Source: Pseudomonas sp. QS1027 (GTDB lineage Bacteria > Pseudomonadota > Gammaproteobacteria > Pseudomonadales > Pseudomonadaceae). Taken from it: a DNA stretch of 64,000 bases. How positions within the stretch are numbered: position 1 is the first letter of the stretch; the number at the start of each line of letters is the position of its first letter. The stretch spans positions 1 through 64,000 of the forward strand of contig NZ_PHSU01000032.1 of assembly GCF_002814235.1 (NCBI RefSeq), given 5' to 3'. Position numbers and translations under genes: made by a program. The notes below the pieces were generated by a model, which was given only the letters and a program-made list of their open reading frames with translations, was not told the DNA's origin and did no database searches. Of this stretch, positions 18,346-27,768 are shown one piece after another.

Positions 18346-19349
18346 GAAGCCTCTCCTCGACTCAGGGCGCTGGAAGCCGCCACCACCAATAGAATCAGCA
18401 GCCCCTGGACACCGTTGACCCAGAAGCTGGAGATATTCAGCAGTTGAAAGCCATTGATCAGGAAGCCGATCAACAAGGTTGCCAGCAAGGTCCCGGGAAT
18501 ACTCGCCACCCAGCGCCGGGAGAACACCACGCCCAGGAAAGCGATAGCCACCACCGACAACAACATCTCGCCGGAACCGGTGGTGCTGCCGCTGAAAAAC
18601 GCCGCCGAGCAGAACGCCGCGATAGCCGCGCACACGCCCGAGAGCAGGTAACTGGAGAGCACGTAGGCCGGCACCCGAATACCCGCTGCTTCGGCCGCGT
18701 GGGGATATTCCCCCACCGCGTAAAGACGTAACCCGTAGACACTGTGCTGGATCAACAGGGTCAGCAGACCCGCCGTGACCAACAACACCCAGGCCAGTGC
18801 CGGTACACCCAGCCAGGTTCCGCTGCTGAGCAGATCGAGCAAGGCCGCATCGGTGGGCACCACGGTGTTCTCAGTCAAAACAAGCTCCAGTCCCGCCAGC
18901 AGGTTCATGCTCGCCAGGGTTGCCAGCAATGGCGGCAACCGCAGCAACACCACTGCAAGCCCGTTGAGCAGGCCCACCGCCAGGCCGCACGCGAGGGTCA
19001 GGCCGACACTCAGCCAGGGTTCCAGGCCAGCATTGTTCAAACGACTGAACACCGCCGCGCACAACCCCAGGTTGGCCGCCAGCGACAAATCCAGGCCGCC
19101 GGCCACCACATTCGATCCACCGCCGATAATCACGCAGGTTAGGCCGAACGCCAGCAACCCGAGGATCGCCGACTGGCTGAACACATTGGCGAGATTGCCC
19201 GGTGTCAGGAAGTTCGGTGCTGCCACGGCGAACCCCAACAGAATCAGCGCAAAGACACCCAGGGAGCCGTGTCGCAGCAACAACACCGGCCAGCGTCGGG
19301 TCGTGTCCGGACTCTGCTCGGCCAGCAACAGCTCGTCAGGCCGGGACAT
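18342..19349 (-). CDS. Sugar ABC transporter permease (YtfT/RbsC type)
   Basis: A 335-residue permease, hydrophobic throughout, with the family motif GGGSNVVAGGLDLSLAANLG and a C-terminal VVFSRRWVASIPGTLLATLL. It overlaps the ATPase gene by 14 bp and the second permease gene by 4 bp, so the proteins are made in a coupled manner. Two non-identical permeases suggest a heterodimeric membrane channel. Confidence 0.87.
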   Translation of the reverse strand: MSRPDELLLAEQSPDTTRRWPVLLLRHGSLGVFALILLGFAVAAPNFLTPGNLANVFSQSAILGLLAFGLTCVIIGGGSNVVAGGLDLSLAANLGLCAAVFSRLNNAGLEPWLSVGLTLACGLAVGLLNGLAVVLLRLPPLLATLASMNLLAGLELVLTENTVVPTDAALLDLLSSGTWLGVPALAWVLLVTAGLLTLLIQHSVYGLRLYAVGEYPHAAEAAGIRVPAYVLSSYLLSGVCAAIAAFCSAAFFSGSTTGSGEMLLSVVAIAFLGVVFSRRWVASIPGTLLATLLIGFLINGFQLLNISSFWVNGVQGLLILLVVAASSALSRGEAS

Positions 19350-20880
19350 GCTCCACCTCCCGCGTGACCGAGGCCAGACGTGCAGGACGCAGCGCTCCCG
19401 TGGCACAGCCCAGCAACTGGTCGGCATCCGCCTCTCCCGCCAGGAACTCGCCCGCGATCTGCCCACGGTGCAGCACCAGGATACGGTCGGCGATGCCGAG
19501 CAGCTCCGGCAGGTCCGAGGACAACACCAGGACCCCGGCGCCCTCCTGCACCAGCTTGCCAATCAGGCGATAGATCTCCACCTTGGCGCCGATATCGACA
19601 CCGACGCAGGGCTCGTCCAGCAGGTAGACCGCCGAGTGCCGACTGAGCCATTTCGCCAGGGCCACCTTCTGCTGGTTGCCGCCGCTGAGCTGGCTGACCG
19701 CCGCGTCGACCCCGGCGGTCTTGATCACCAGCTCATTCACCAGACGTCGGCTTTCCAGACGCTCCCGGCGCCGGCTCAGCAAGCCCCAGCGGCTGAAACC
19801 CTTGAGCCCCGCCAGGGTGATATTTTCCAGCACCGACAACAGCGGTGAAATCCCCTGGGAGCGGCGCTCCTCCGGCAACAACGCCATGCCCTGGGCGATG
19901 GCCTGACCGGGGCTGCGCCATTTGACCGGACGCCCGTCGCGCAAGATCTCGCCACTGTCGGCACGTATCACGCCGAACAGGGTCTTGAGCAATTCCTTGG
20001 CCCCCGAACCGACCAGTCCGGTCAGGCCGACGATTTCTCCCTGGCGGACCTGCAAATCGATATCGCGGTAGGTCCGTGCCAGGTTCAGGGTACGGGCCTG
20101 CAACAGGACCGGCCCCGGCTCGACGCGCACCTTGGGGTACATCTCGGCTACTTCACGGTTGACCATCAACCGGGCGATCTGCGCCGTGGACGTGCTGCGC
20201 GGCTCGACCACCGCCACATCGCGGCCGTTGCGCAGCACCGTGACCTGGTCGCACAGGGCCTCGATTTCCTGGAGATAGTGGGAGATGTAGAGGATCGACA
20301 AGCCCTGCTCGCGCAAGCGCCGAACGATCCGCAGCAACTGGTCGACCTCACGCTTGACCAGCGCCACGCTGGGTTCGTCGAACACCAGGATCTTCGGCTT
20401 GCGCAACAGCGCCCGGGTAATTTGCAGGACCTGCTGCTGGGCGCTGTTCAACTCACGGACCAGCGCCCCTGCCGGCAGTTGCAGGTCAAAATATTCGGCC
20501 AGCAAGCGGTCGGCTTCACGCTGCTGCCCCCCGCGGTCGAGCAACGGTCCGCGGCGCCGCTCATGACCGAAGAACAGCGCCTCGCCCACGGTGAAACTGG
20601 CCGGCAACAGGCGCTCCTGATGGATGAAATGCACCCCCAGCGCCTCCACCTGACGTGGTGACAGCGACGTATACACCTGGCCGTCAATGCTCACCTGACC
20701 GGCGTCCGCCGTATGCAGGCCGGCGAGGATCTTGATCAGCGTCGACTTGCCGGCACCGTTCTCGCCCACCAGCCCGTGGATGGTTCCACGCTCAACCCGC
20801 AAGCTCGCGTCATCCAGCGCCTGGGTCGCGCCAAAACGCTTGCGGATATGTTGCAACTCCAACGCCGCCGCGGCCGTCAT
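19336..20880 (-). CDS. Sugar ABC transporter ATP-binding protein (RbsA/MglA type)
   Basis: A 514-residue protein with two fused ATPase domains. The first has Walker A GENGAGKST near 39-47 and Walker B ILVFDEPSVAL, but a divergent signature (LNSAQQQVLQ). The second has an imperfect P-loop (GLVGSGAKELL, no GKS), as usual in this family, with an intact LSGGNQQKVALAKWL and YLLDEPCVGVD. It energises import through the two permeases. Its ATG shares one base with the stop of the binding-protein gene (TGATG). Confidence 0.9.
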   Translation of the reverse strand: MTAAAALELQHIRKRFGATQALDDASLRVERGTIHGLVGENGAGKSTLIKILAGLHTADAGQVSIDGQVYTSLSPRQVEALGVHFIHQERLLPASFTVGEALFFGHERRRGPLLDRGGQQREADRLLAEYFDLQLPAGALVRELNSAQQQVLQITRALLRKPKILVFDEPSVALVKREVDQLLRIVRRLREQGLSILYISHYLQEIEALCDQVTVLRNGRDVAVVEPRSTSTAQIARLMVNREVAEMYPKVRVEPGPVLLQARTLNLARTYRDIDLQVRQGEIVGLTGLVGSGAKELLKTLFGVIRADSGEILRDGRPVKWRSPGQAIAQGMALLPEERRSQGISPLLSVLENITLAGLKGFSRWGLLSRRRERLESRRLVNELVIKTAGVDAAVSQLSGGNQQKVALAKWLSRHSAVYLLDEPCVGVDIGAKVEIYRLIGKLVQEGAGVLVLSSDLPELLGIADRILVLHRGQIAGEFLAGEADADQLLGCATGALRPARLASVTREVEHVPA

Positions 20881-21866
20881 CAGTCACCTCGCAGTTGCTG
20901 GACCTGGGACAGATTCGCCGCCGTGGTCAGCAGCGTCGGTACATGGGTTTCCTTGGGCAAGTCATGCTGGCCGGCCAGGTAGCGTGCGACGTTCTGCACC
21001 GCGGTCCGGCCGATCAAGGCCGGCTGCTGGGCCACTACCGCACCTACTGGCGAATCCTTCTGTCCGAGCAGTTCGAGGACTTCCGGCGTGCCATCGACCC
21101 CGTAGGTCTTGATCTCGGTGCGCTTGGCATCGATCAGTGCCTTGCTCGCGCCCAACTGCGGGATGTCCCACGCCGCCCAGATCGCCGAGACGCTGCCGGC
21201 CGGGTACTTGTTGAGCAGGGCCGAGACCTGGGAGTAAGCGTCCTGGACCGTATTGGGGATCACGTCGCGCAACTCCGGCTCGATGATTTCCAGTTGCGGA
21301 TGATCCTTGAGCGCCAGCTTCAACTGGTCGTAGCGGATGGCGCACACCGGTACGCCATAGAAGCCGTTGAACACCAGGATCTTGCCCTTGCCGCCGGCGT
21401 CCTTGATCAACTGGTCGGCCAGGGCCCGGCCGGTGGCGACGTTGTCCGAGGTGGTGTTGTTGATGCTGTACTGGGAGGGTGCGTCGATGGTGAACAGCGG
21501 GATGCCGGCCTTGCTGATGCGCTTGAGCCAGGGGTCGATCACGCTCAGGGTGCCGAGGGTCTGGATCACCGCATCGGGCTTCTGGGTGACCACGGTCTGC
21601 AGTTGGGTCACCAGGTTCTTGTCGTTGCGGCCGGCGTCGAGGGTGATCGGGGTGCCACCCAGGCGCTTGATCTCATCGACCTGGGCCTGGAAGGCCTTGA
21701 TATCGAAGTAGTGACTGGTGCCGGTCATGCTCACGGCAATGCGCTTGCCGGCCAGCGAGGGAACGGGGTCGCTGCTCTCGGCGGCCAGGGACACCGCACT
21801 GTGGCCCAGCAGCAGCAACGCGCCAAGTCGGATCAAACGGGAAAACGAGGGAAAGGTGCAAGGCAT
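20880..21866 (-). CDS. Sugar ABC transporter periplasmic binding protein (LacI-fold)
   Basis: A 328-residue type I periplasmic binding protein. It has a Sec signal peptide with cleavage probably after the AVSLAAE region (about residue 28), then the fold's first strand KRIAVSMTGTSHYFD. Other family-like stretches are PDAVIQTLGT and SAIWAAWDIPQLGA. GGAG is six bases before ATG 21866; an ATG 36 bases further upstream would add 12 residues without a better ribosome site. The sugar specificity is unknown. It is the first gene of the importer operon. Confidence 0.85.
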   Translation of the reverse strand: MPCTFPSFSRLIRLGALLLLGHSAVSLAAESSDPVPSLAGKRIAVSMTGTSHYFDIKAFQAQVDEIKRLGGTPITLDAGRNDKNLVTQLQTVVTQKPDAVIQTLGTLSVIDPWLKRISKAGIPLFTIDAPSQYSINNTTSDNVATGRALADQLIKDAGGKGKILVFNGFYGVPVCAIRYDQLKLALKDHPQLEIIEPELRDVIPNTVQDAYSQVSALLNKYPAGSVSAIWAAWDIPQLGASKALIDAKRTEIKTYGVDGTPEVLELLGQKDSPVGAVVAQQPALIGRTAVQNVARYLAGQHDLPKETHVPTLLTTAANLSQVQQLRGD

Positions 21867-21930
21867 GGAAGGCTCCGCTGAACGACCGGTGAAAGAATTC
21901 ACCGGAGGCCGTTGCAGGGCTCATGCCATA

Positions 21931-21944
21931 AAATTTATTAATTT
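21931..21944. promoter_or_regulatory. AT-rich palindrome upstream of the sugar ABC operon
   Basis: AAATTTATTAATTT (arms AAATT / AATTT) starts 65 bp upstream of the binding-protein start, within an AT-rich tract that stands out in this GC-rich window. It could be an operator or the promoter's -10 region. Confidence 0.35.
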
Positions 21945-22065
21945 AAATCAAACAGATAGGTTAGATACAGAGACCTGGACTGTACGGCAAAACAGGAAAA
22001 CTGTTCGACCGCTGTTGCCCAGGCAACACTTGCGTCAACCCTTGGGAACACCGCGAAACCCGATC

Positions 22066-23100
22066 TCAGTGGGTTTTCGCCACCCAGGCATTGAAGCGCT
22101 GTTCCAGCTCTTCGCCATGATCGACCCAGAAACCGTTGTCCATCGGCATCGCCTGGGCCAGGTTGTCCGGCGCGGTATTCAACCGGGCCGCCAACGCTGG
22201 CGCCAGCAGCGCCTGAATCTTCAGGTTGGTCGAACCATAACCCAGCTTCTCCGTATGCAGTTTCTGGTTCTCCGGCCGCAGGGAAAAACCGATGAACTGT
22301 TCCGCCAGCGCCTTGTTCGGGCTGCCCTTGGGAATCGCCCAGGCATCGATGGCATAGATGCTGCCGTTCCACACCACCTTCACATTCGCGCCGGACTCCT
22401 GGGCCGAGAACACCCGGCCATTGAACGCGGTGCTCATCACCACATCGCCACTGGCCAGGAACTGCATCGGCTGGGCGCCCGCCTCCCACCACTGGATGCT
22501 GCCCTTGATCTGGTCCAGCTTGCGGAATGCCCGGTCCACACCCGCTGGCGTGGACAGGACCTTGTAGACATCCGCCAGCGGTACACCGTCCGCCATCAAG
22601 GCGATTTCCAGGGTGTACTTGGCGCCCTTGCGCAGGCTGCGTTTGCCCGGGTACTTCTTCACATCCCAGAAATCCCCCCAGCCGGTCGGCGCGACACTCA
22701 ACTTGTCGGCGTTGTAGGCCATGGCCATCGACCACACCAGCAACCCCGCGCCGCACTCGGACAAGGTCCCGGGGACAAAGTCCGCCGGCTTGCCAATGGC
22801 ACTCATGTCCAGGTGCTCGAACAACCCTTCCTCACAGCCACGGATCAGTTCCGGCCCCTCGACCTGCACCACATCCCAGTTGACGCTATGGGTATCGACC
22901 ATCGCCTTGATCCGCCCCATTTCGCCGTTGTACTCCCCCGCCACCACCTTGCTGCCGGTGGCCTTCTCGAAGGGTTGGTAGAACGCTTGCGTCTGCACAT
23001 CCTTGCTCACGCCGCCAAAGGAAATCACGGTGATCTCGCCGGCCATGGCCGTGGACGCCATCAGGGTCAGGGCCAGTGCGCCGATTGCTTTGTTCTTCAT
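22066..23100 (-). CDS. Polyamine-type ABC transporter periplasmic binding protein (PotD/PotF family)
   Basis: A 344-residue type II binding protein with a clean 20-residue Sec signal peptide ending AMA. The mature part opens EITVISFGG and carries SVNWDVVQVEGPELIRGC and LSECGAGLLVWSMAMAYN, as in the spermidine/putrescine and related cation binding proteins. No ATPase or permease gene is adjacent, so it must either share a transporter encoded elsewhere or have another role. The class II aldolase lies 136 bp upstream on the same strand. Confidence 0.83.
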   Translation of the reverse strand: MKNKAIGALALTLMASTAMAGEITVISFGGVSKDVQTQAFYQPFEKATGSKVVAGEYNGEMGRIKAMVDTHSVNWDVVQVEGPELIRGCEEGLFEHLDMSAIGKPADFVPGTLSECGAGLLVWSMAMAYNADKLSVAPTGWGDFWDVKKYPGKRSLRKGAKYTLEIALMADGVPLADVYKVLSTPAGVDRAFRKLDQIKGSIQWWEAGAQPMQFLASGDVVMSTAFNGRVFSAQESGANVKVVWNGSIYAIDAWAIPKGSPNKALAEQFIGFSLRPENQKLHTEKLGYGSTNLKIQALLAPALAARLNTAPDNLAQAMPMDNGFWVDHGEELEQRFNAWVAKTH

Positions 23101-23236
23101 GTCTACCTCTAGGATTATTGGTTTTGGCAGAGTGGGCTTTCATAGCGTTGAAGCATGCCTTGCATGGGTGTGCGATGGGGACCTCGCCCCCTTGGCCTGG
23201 CTTCTGGGGCCAGTTGCACGGTGGAACGCCCCGGTT

Positions 23237-24010
23237 TCAGCGACGGTGGTCGCGCAGGTCCCCGGCAATCAGACGCAAGGCCGATTGCCAGGCCAGCTTC
23301 GGGTAATCCTCGTCCAGTTCGTTGTCGGACTGTTGCGCGGTCAGTTCGCAGACCGCCGGAGATGGGAAGCGCAGTTGCCGTCCACCCGCCATGGCCTGGA
23401 CCTGGGCCTGACAGGCGCGTTCGAGGAAATAGATCTGGTTGAACGCCTCCGCAACCGAACGACCCACCGCCAGCAGGCCATGGTTACGGAGGATCATCGC
23501 GTTGTGATAACCCAGGTCACGGACCAGCCGCGCACGCTCGTCGGGGTTCAGGGCAATGCCTTCATAGTCGTGATAGCCCAGGCGTCGATAGAACTTCAGT
23601 GCATGCTGGCTGATGGGCAACAGCCCCTCTTCCTGGGCCGCTACCGCGATGCCCGCCGAGGTGTGGGTGTGCACCACACAGGCCACATCGGTACGGGCGG
23701 CATGGATCGCCGAGTGGATGATAAAACCGGCCCGGTTGACGTGGTGTTCCCCTGGCCGCGCATCCACCACCGCGCCGTCATGGTCGATCTTGACCAGGTC
23801 CGAAGCGCACATCTCATGGAACAGCACGCCATAACGGTTGATCAGGAAGTGCCCCTCTTCACCGGGGACCCGCGCCGAGATATGGGTGTCGATCAGATCG
23901 GTCATGCGAAAGTACGCGATCAGTCGGTAGAGCGCGGCCAGCTCGCAACGGGCCTCCCACTCCTGGTTGGAAATCCGCGTGCGATCAATCGGCAAGTGGG
24001 TGTCGTGCAT
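23237..24010 (-). CDS. Class II aldolase/adducin family protein
   Basis: A 257-residue protein with the zinc-binding pattern of the family: His114 and His116 in VVHTHTSAG and a third His near residue 176 in RNHGLLAVG. TDLIDTHISARVPG near residue 37 is the substrate-phosphate loop region. Members are aldolases, epimerases or decarboxylases acting on sugar phosphates or short keto acids; this longer (257 aa) form is often uncharacterised. AGGA precedes the ATG at 24010. It is divergent from the MocR regulator at 24173. Confidence 0.85.
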   Translation of the reverse strand: MHDTHLPIDRTRISNQEWEARCELAALYRLIAYFRMTDLIDTHISARVPGEEGHFLINRYGVLFHEMCASDLVKIDHDGAVVDARPGEHHVNRAGFIIHSAIHAARTDVACVVHTHTSAGIAVAAQEEGLLPISQHALKFYRRLGYHDYEGIALNPDERARLVRDLGYHNAMILRNHGLLAVGRSVAEAFNQIYFLERACQAQVQAMAGGRQLRFPSPAVCELTAQQSDNELDEDYPKLAWQSALRLIAGDLRDHRR

Positions 24011-24172
24011 GGGGCATCCTGGTTCGTGGTATGTTTTGGCCAACAACAGTGATCGGCGATGAACCGATCTTGCAGCACCGGTCTACCGGCGACCATGCAC
24101 AGAACAGGCGACGTGCACGCATCACTGTGATGGTCTTTTTACCAGTACACCTGCCGCTCACCCCCTGCCTGG

Positions 24173-25600
24173 ATGAACGCTCCCATGATGTTCCTCGACC
24201 CCGGATCACAGGCCCCGCTGGTCAGCCAGATCGTCACCGGCATCAGCCAGGCGATCAAGGACCAGCGCCTGCGTCCCGGCAGCAAGCTGCCGTCGATCCG
24301 CAAGTTCTCGCAAACCCACAAGGTCAGTCATTTCACCGCCGTCGAGGCCTACGATCGGCTGGTCGCCCTGGGCTACCTGACGCCGGTGCGCAATGCCGGT
24401 TTCTATGTGCGCGACCTCGCCGGCGCGGTCAGCAGCGAACCCCAGCCACCGCTGGCCGACGACGACAACGAGTTCGATTTCGACGCCTACCTGCTGTTGC
24501 AGAAGGTCTTCCAGGGCATGGACATGGACATGCGTCCGGGCATCGGCCTGCTGCCCGAATCCTGGTCCGATCACGACGGCGTACAGCGCAGCCTGCGCGC
24601 GTTGGCCCGCAGTGAACCGGACAGCTTCTGCGGCTACGGCAACGCCAAGGGCAACCCGAAACTGCGCGCCCGCCTTGCGGAAAAACTCGCCGACACGCGG
24701 ATCGCCGCCCACCCGGAACAGATCCTGCTCACCAGCGGCGGCAGTCACGCCCTGGACCTGATGGTGCGCTACCTGGTGCAACGCGGCGACACGGTGCTGG
24801 TGGACGAGCCGGGTTATCACAACCTGTTTCTCAACCTGCGCTTGCAGGGCGCGCGGCTGATCGGTGTGCCACGGACCCGCGACGGTATCGACCTGATGGC
24901 CCTGGAGGCGCTGCTGCAACTGCACAAGCCCAAGGTGTTCTTCACCAACACCCGCCTGCAATGCCCGACCGGTACCAGCCTGTCCCTGGCGGTGGCCCAT
25001 CGCTTGTTGCAACTGGCGGAGAAACACGACTTCCTGATCGTCGAGAACGATATCTACGCCGACCTCGATCCCAGCGGCCAGCAGGCCCTGGCCGGCATGG
25101 ACCAGCTGTCGCGGGTGGTCTATATCGGCAGCTTTTCCAAGACCGTCGCACCGGCCTTGCGGGTCGGGTTTATCGCCGCCCATGCGGAGCTGATCGAAGA
25201 GCTGGTGCCGCTCAAGCTGGTCAGTGGCCTGACCTCCTCACAGCTCGCTGAAGAACTGGTGCTGGACGTGTTGTTGCAGGGCCGGCATCGCAAGCACGTC
25301 AAGCAATTGCAGGAACAGTTGGCCCAGGCCCACGAGTCGGTGGCCCGGCGGTTGGAAGGCGTCGGCATGGAGCTGTTTACCGAACCCCGCGCCGGCCTGT
25401 TTCTCTGGGCGCGACATCCGGCGCTGGAGGACTCCACGACACTGGCGATGCAGGCCCGTGAAGAGCGCATCCTGCTCGCACCGGGCCAACTGTTCATGCC
25501 CGATGCGCGAGTGGTGCCCTGGTTGCGCTTCAACGTGGCGCACTCGGAGGATGAGCGGATCTATCGGTTTCTCGAGCGCGGCACAACGACAAAGGTCTAG
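24173..25600 (+). CDS. MocR-type regulator (GntR helix-turn-helix fused to an aminotransferase-like domain)
   Basis: A 475-residue fusion. Residues 10-80 form a GntR winged helix (RPGSKLPSIRKFSQTHKVSH); residues 110-475 are a fold-type I aminotransferase with the PLP-binding lysine in GSFSKTVAPALRVGF near 322. MocR proteins sense PLP with an amino compound and control neighbouring genes. It is divergent from the class II aldolase and the polyamine-type binding protein, which suggests an amine or amino-acid derived inducer. Confidence 0.9.
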   Translation: MNAPMMFLDPGSQAPLVSQIVTGISQAIKDQRLRPGSKLPSIRKFSQTHKVSHFTAVEAYDRLVALGYLTPVRNAGFYVRDLAGAVSSEPQPPLADDDNEFDFDAYLLLQKVFQGMDMDMRPGIGLLPESWSDHDGVQRSLRALARSEPDSFCGYGNAKGNPKLRARLAEKLADTRIAAHPEQILLTSGGSHALDLMVRYLVQRGDTVLVDEPGYHNLFLNLRLQGARLIGVPRTRDGIDLMALEALLQLHKPKVFFTNTRLQCPTGTSLSLAVAHRLLQLAEKHDFLIVENDIYADLDPSGQQALAGMDQLSRVVYIGSFSKTVAPALRVGFIAAHAELIEELVPLKLVSGLTSSQLAEELVLDVLLQGRHRKHVKQLQEQLAQAHESVARRLEGVGMELFTEPRAGLFLWARHPALEDSTTLAMQAREERILLAPGQLFMPDARVVPWLRFNVAHSEDERIYRFLERGTTTKV

Positions 25601-25671
25601 GCCCTTGCGCTGACGGGTTGGCCGCGATCCCTGTAGGAGATCGTGTAGCGCTGTCCGATCACGAAACACGA

Positions 25672-26088
25672 TTATCGGGCGTTGAGTTGCGCCAGCTGAG
25701 CCGTGTGCACGAAACACAGCTTGTTGCCCTCCGGATCACGGCAATAGGCACCGTAATAATCGGCGGCATAGTCAGGCCGCAAACCGGGCGCGCCTTCGTC
25801 GCGGGCCCCCAGCTCCAGCGCCTTGGTCCAGGCTGCGCGAACCTGGGCCTGGGACCCGGCGGCAAAACTCACCTGCACGCCATTGCCCCAGGTCGCGGGC
25901 AGGCCGTTGAACGGTTTCTGCACAAAGAACTGCGGCCAATCCCGCCCCGGCATCTGCCAGCCGGCACCGGGCGGACCGCTGTCCTGGTCGTCGGCCATGC
26001 GCACCAGGCCAAGCTCGGCCAGTACCGCCCCATAGAAAGCGATCATCAACGGCAGATCACGGGCACCGAGCTGGATATGACTGAACAT
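25672..26088 (-). CDS. VOC (glyoxalase/bleomycin-resistance) family protein
   Basis: A 138-residue single-chain VOC protein: FSHIQLGARDLPLMIAFYGAV at the N-terminus and AYCRDPEGNKLCFVH at the C-terminus, the two metal-binding ends of paired beta-alpha-beta-beta-beta units. GAAGG lies upstream of ATG. No substrate can be assigned. It lies 41 bp downstream of the AhpD-like gene on the same strand. Confidence 0.85.
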   Translation of the reverse strand: MFSHIQLGARDLPLMIAFYGAVLAELGLVRMADDQDSGPPGAGWQMPGRDWPQFFVQKPFNGLPATWGNGVQVSFAAGSQAQVRAAWTKALELGARDEGAPGLRPDYAADYYGAYCRDPEGNKLCFVHTAQLAQLNAR

Positions 26089-26129
26089 GACAAACCTTCC
26101 TTGGGTCTCTGCGGCGGCGAAGTGTCGCC

Positions 26130-26528
26130 TCAATCCAGCTTGAATGCCTCATCCAACGGAATGCGATAACCGTTGGCCAGGCGATTGGTTTCGTTGGCCA
26201 TGCCGACCACCGCCTGCAACTCGCCGAACATCTCGTCGGTCATCCCGGCCTTGCGTGCGGCGGCGGTGTGGGAAGCGATGCAATACGGACAGTTGTTGGT
26301 GACGCTGACCGCGACGTAGATCAGCTCCTTGGTCAGCGGGTCCAGCGCGCCGGGGGCCATGATCTCCTTGAGGCTTTCCCAGGTCCGGCGCAGGGTCGGC
26401 GGGTGCGCGGCCAGGCACTTCCAGAAGTTGTTGACCTGCTCGACCTTGCGGGTGTGCATGATGTCGTCGTAGACGGCACGAACTTCCGGATTGGCGTCTT
26501 CGTATTCGGTCAGATGCTGGGACGGCAT
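26130..26528 (-). CDS. Carboxymuconolactone decarboxylase / AhpD-like protein
   Basis: A 132-residue alpha-helical protein with the AhpD redox motif CPYCIASH (Cys80, Cys83, His87). This CxxC plus His pattern supports thiol peroxidase or disulfide-reductase chemistry rather than lactone decarboxylation. GAGGAG is placed well before the ATG at 26528. Downstream of the AraC regulator by 58 bp on the same strand. Confidence 0.87.
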   Translation of the reverse strand: MPSQHLTEYEDANPEVRAVYDDIMHTRKVEQVNNFWKCLAAHPPTLRRTWESLKEIMAPGALDPLTKELIYVAVSVTNNCPYCIASHTAAARKAGMTDEMFGELQAVVGMANETNRLANGYRIPLDEAFKLD

Positions 26529-26586
26529 GAACGGCTCCTCGGTGAGAGAACAGCGATGGATGAAACGAAGGTTATAGCTGAATCCG

Positions 26587-27609
26587 TCAGCGCTGTGCGG
26601 TTCCTTGCGAGCCGCGCAAACGAAAACTCCCGGGGCTCTCCCCCGTCCACTGCTTGAACGCACGGTGAAAGGCGCTGGGCTCGCGAAAACCGACTTCCTG
26701 GGCAATCGCGGCAATGCTCATGGTGGTACTGCGCAGACGCTCGAAGGCAATGGCCCGACGCACCTCGTCCTTGATTTCCTGATAGGAAAAGCCCTCGCGC
26801 TGCAACGCCCGGCGCAGACTGGCCAGGTGGATATCGAACTCCAGCGCCAGTTGCTCCAGGGTCGGCCAGTGGTCATAACCGCAGGCGCGCAAGCGCTGGT
26901 GGACCCGGGCGCTGAAACCCTCGCGATTGCGAAAACGGATAAACACCGACTGCGGCGCGTCCCGCAAAAAGGTGTAGAGCGACTTGCGATCCTGCAGCAC
27001 CGGCAAACGCAGGTATTCGCGCTCGAATTCGATCTCGGTCACCGCTGCATCGAACTCCACGTAGGCGCCCCACAACAGGTGCTCGTCGCCATGGGGCGGA
27101 CGGGCATGGGCGAAACGGGCGCGGCTGATGGGAATCCGCCGTCCGGCCAGCCAGCACATCAGGCCGACGATCAGGATCAGGAAGGTTTCGGTGATCACCG
27201 CTTGCAGGTACGGGTCCTGGGTCTCGGTGCGCATCACCACGACCACCCGCTTGCCACGCACCTGCACCTGGGCATCGATATCCCGCAGGAACAAGGCGAA
27301 ATACTCCAGCGACAGGCCCAGGGCCTTGCCCACGGTCGGCGCCTGGATCAGCCCCCGGCAGATCAGGGCGAAGCTGCCGATGGGCATGCCGTGGGAATCG
27401 AAGCCGAAGAACTCGTCGCCCAGTTCGCGGATCACTGTCAACCAGAGTTGCGCCAGCAGCCTGGGCGCGACCCGCTCGCCCAGTTCGTCCAGGGAACGCT
27501 CGGCAAAACCCGCGGCCTGCAGCAGCTCGGCAATGCGCTGCGGGCGGTCGAGAAAACGCACCAGCAGGGCTTTAATGAAGTAGGACGACACCGAATGTTT
27601 TTCTTTCAT
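26587..27609 (-). CDS. AraC-family regulator with an Arabinose_bd-type sensor domain
   Basis: A 340-residue regulator of the OruR/ArgR-like group: a long N-terminal sensor region, then a C-terminal double helix-turn-helix with LASLRRALQREGFSYQEI and VGFREPSAFHRAFKQWTGESP. The start MKEKHS at 27609 is preferred over an ATG nine bases earlier. It is divergent from the thiolase/dehydrogenase operon at 27769 (159 bp between starts), its most likely target. Confidence 0.88.
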   Translation of the reverse strand: MKEKHSVSSYFIKALLVRFLDRPQRIAELLQAAGFAERSLDELGERVAPRLLAQLWLTVIRELGDEFFGFDSHGMPIGSFALICRGLIQAPTVGKALGLSLEYFALFLRDIDAQVQVRGKRVVVVMRTETQDPYLQAVITETFLILIVGLMCWLAGRRIPISRARFAHARPPHGDEHLLWGAYVEFDAAVTEIEFEREYLRLPVLQDRKSLYTFLRDAPQSVFIRFRNREGFSARVHQRLRACGYDHWPTLEQLALEFDIHLASLRRALQREGFSYQEIKDEVRRAIAFERLRSTTMSIAAIAQEVGFREPSAFHRAFKQWTGESPGSFRLRGSQGTAQR

Positions 27610-27768
27610 GAATCCCAAGCTGCGTATGGCAAAAAGTCACAGGTTTACTGAGCAGTTTCGGCATAGGCCGAGTGGACCGACGGTCCTAGACTGGCCGCAC
27701 TGGATGAACTGCCTCCACTCCAACCAGGATCATGCAAGCTGATCCTCACAATAATCAGGACTGCCCCC

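Noticed and set aside
25634..25670. A REP-like start (CCTGTAGGAGATCGTGTAGC) downstream of the MocR gene
   Set aside because: Only the first ten or so bases match; there is no core or partner arm.
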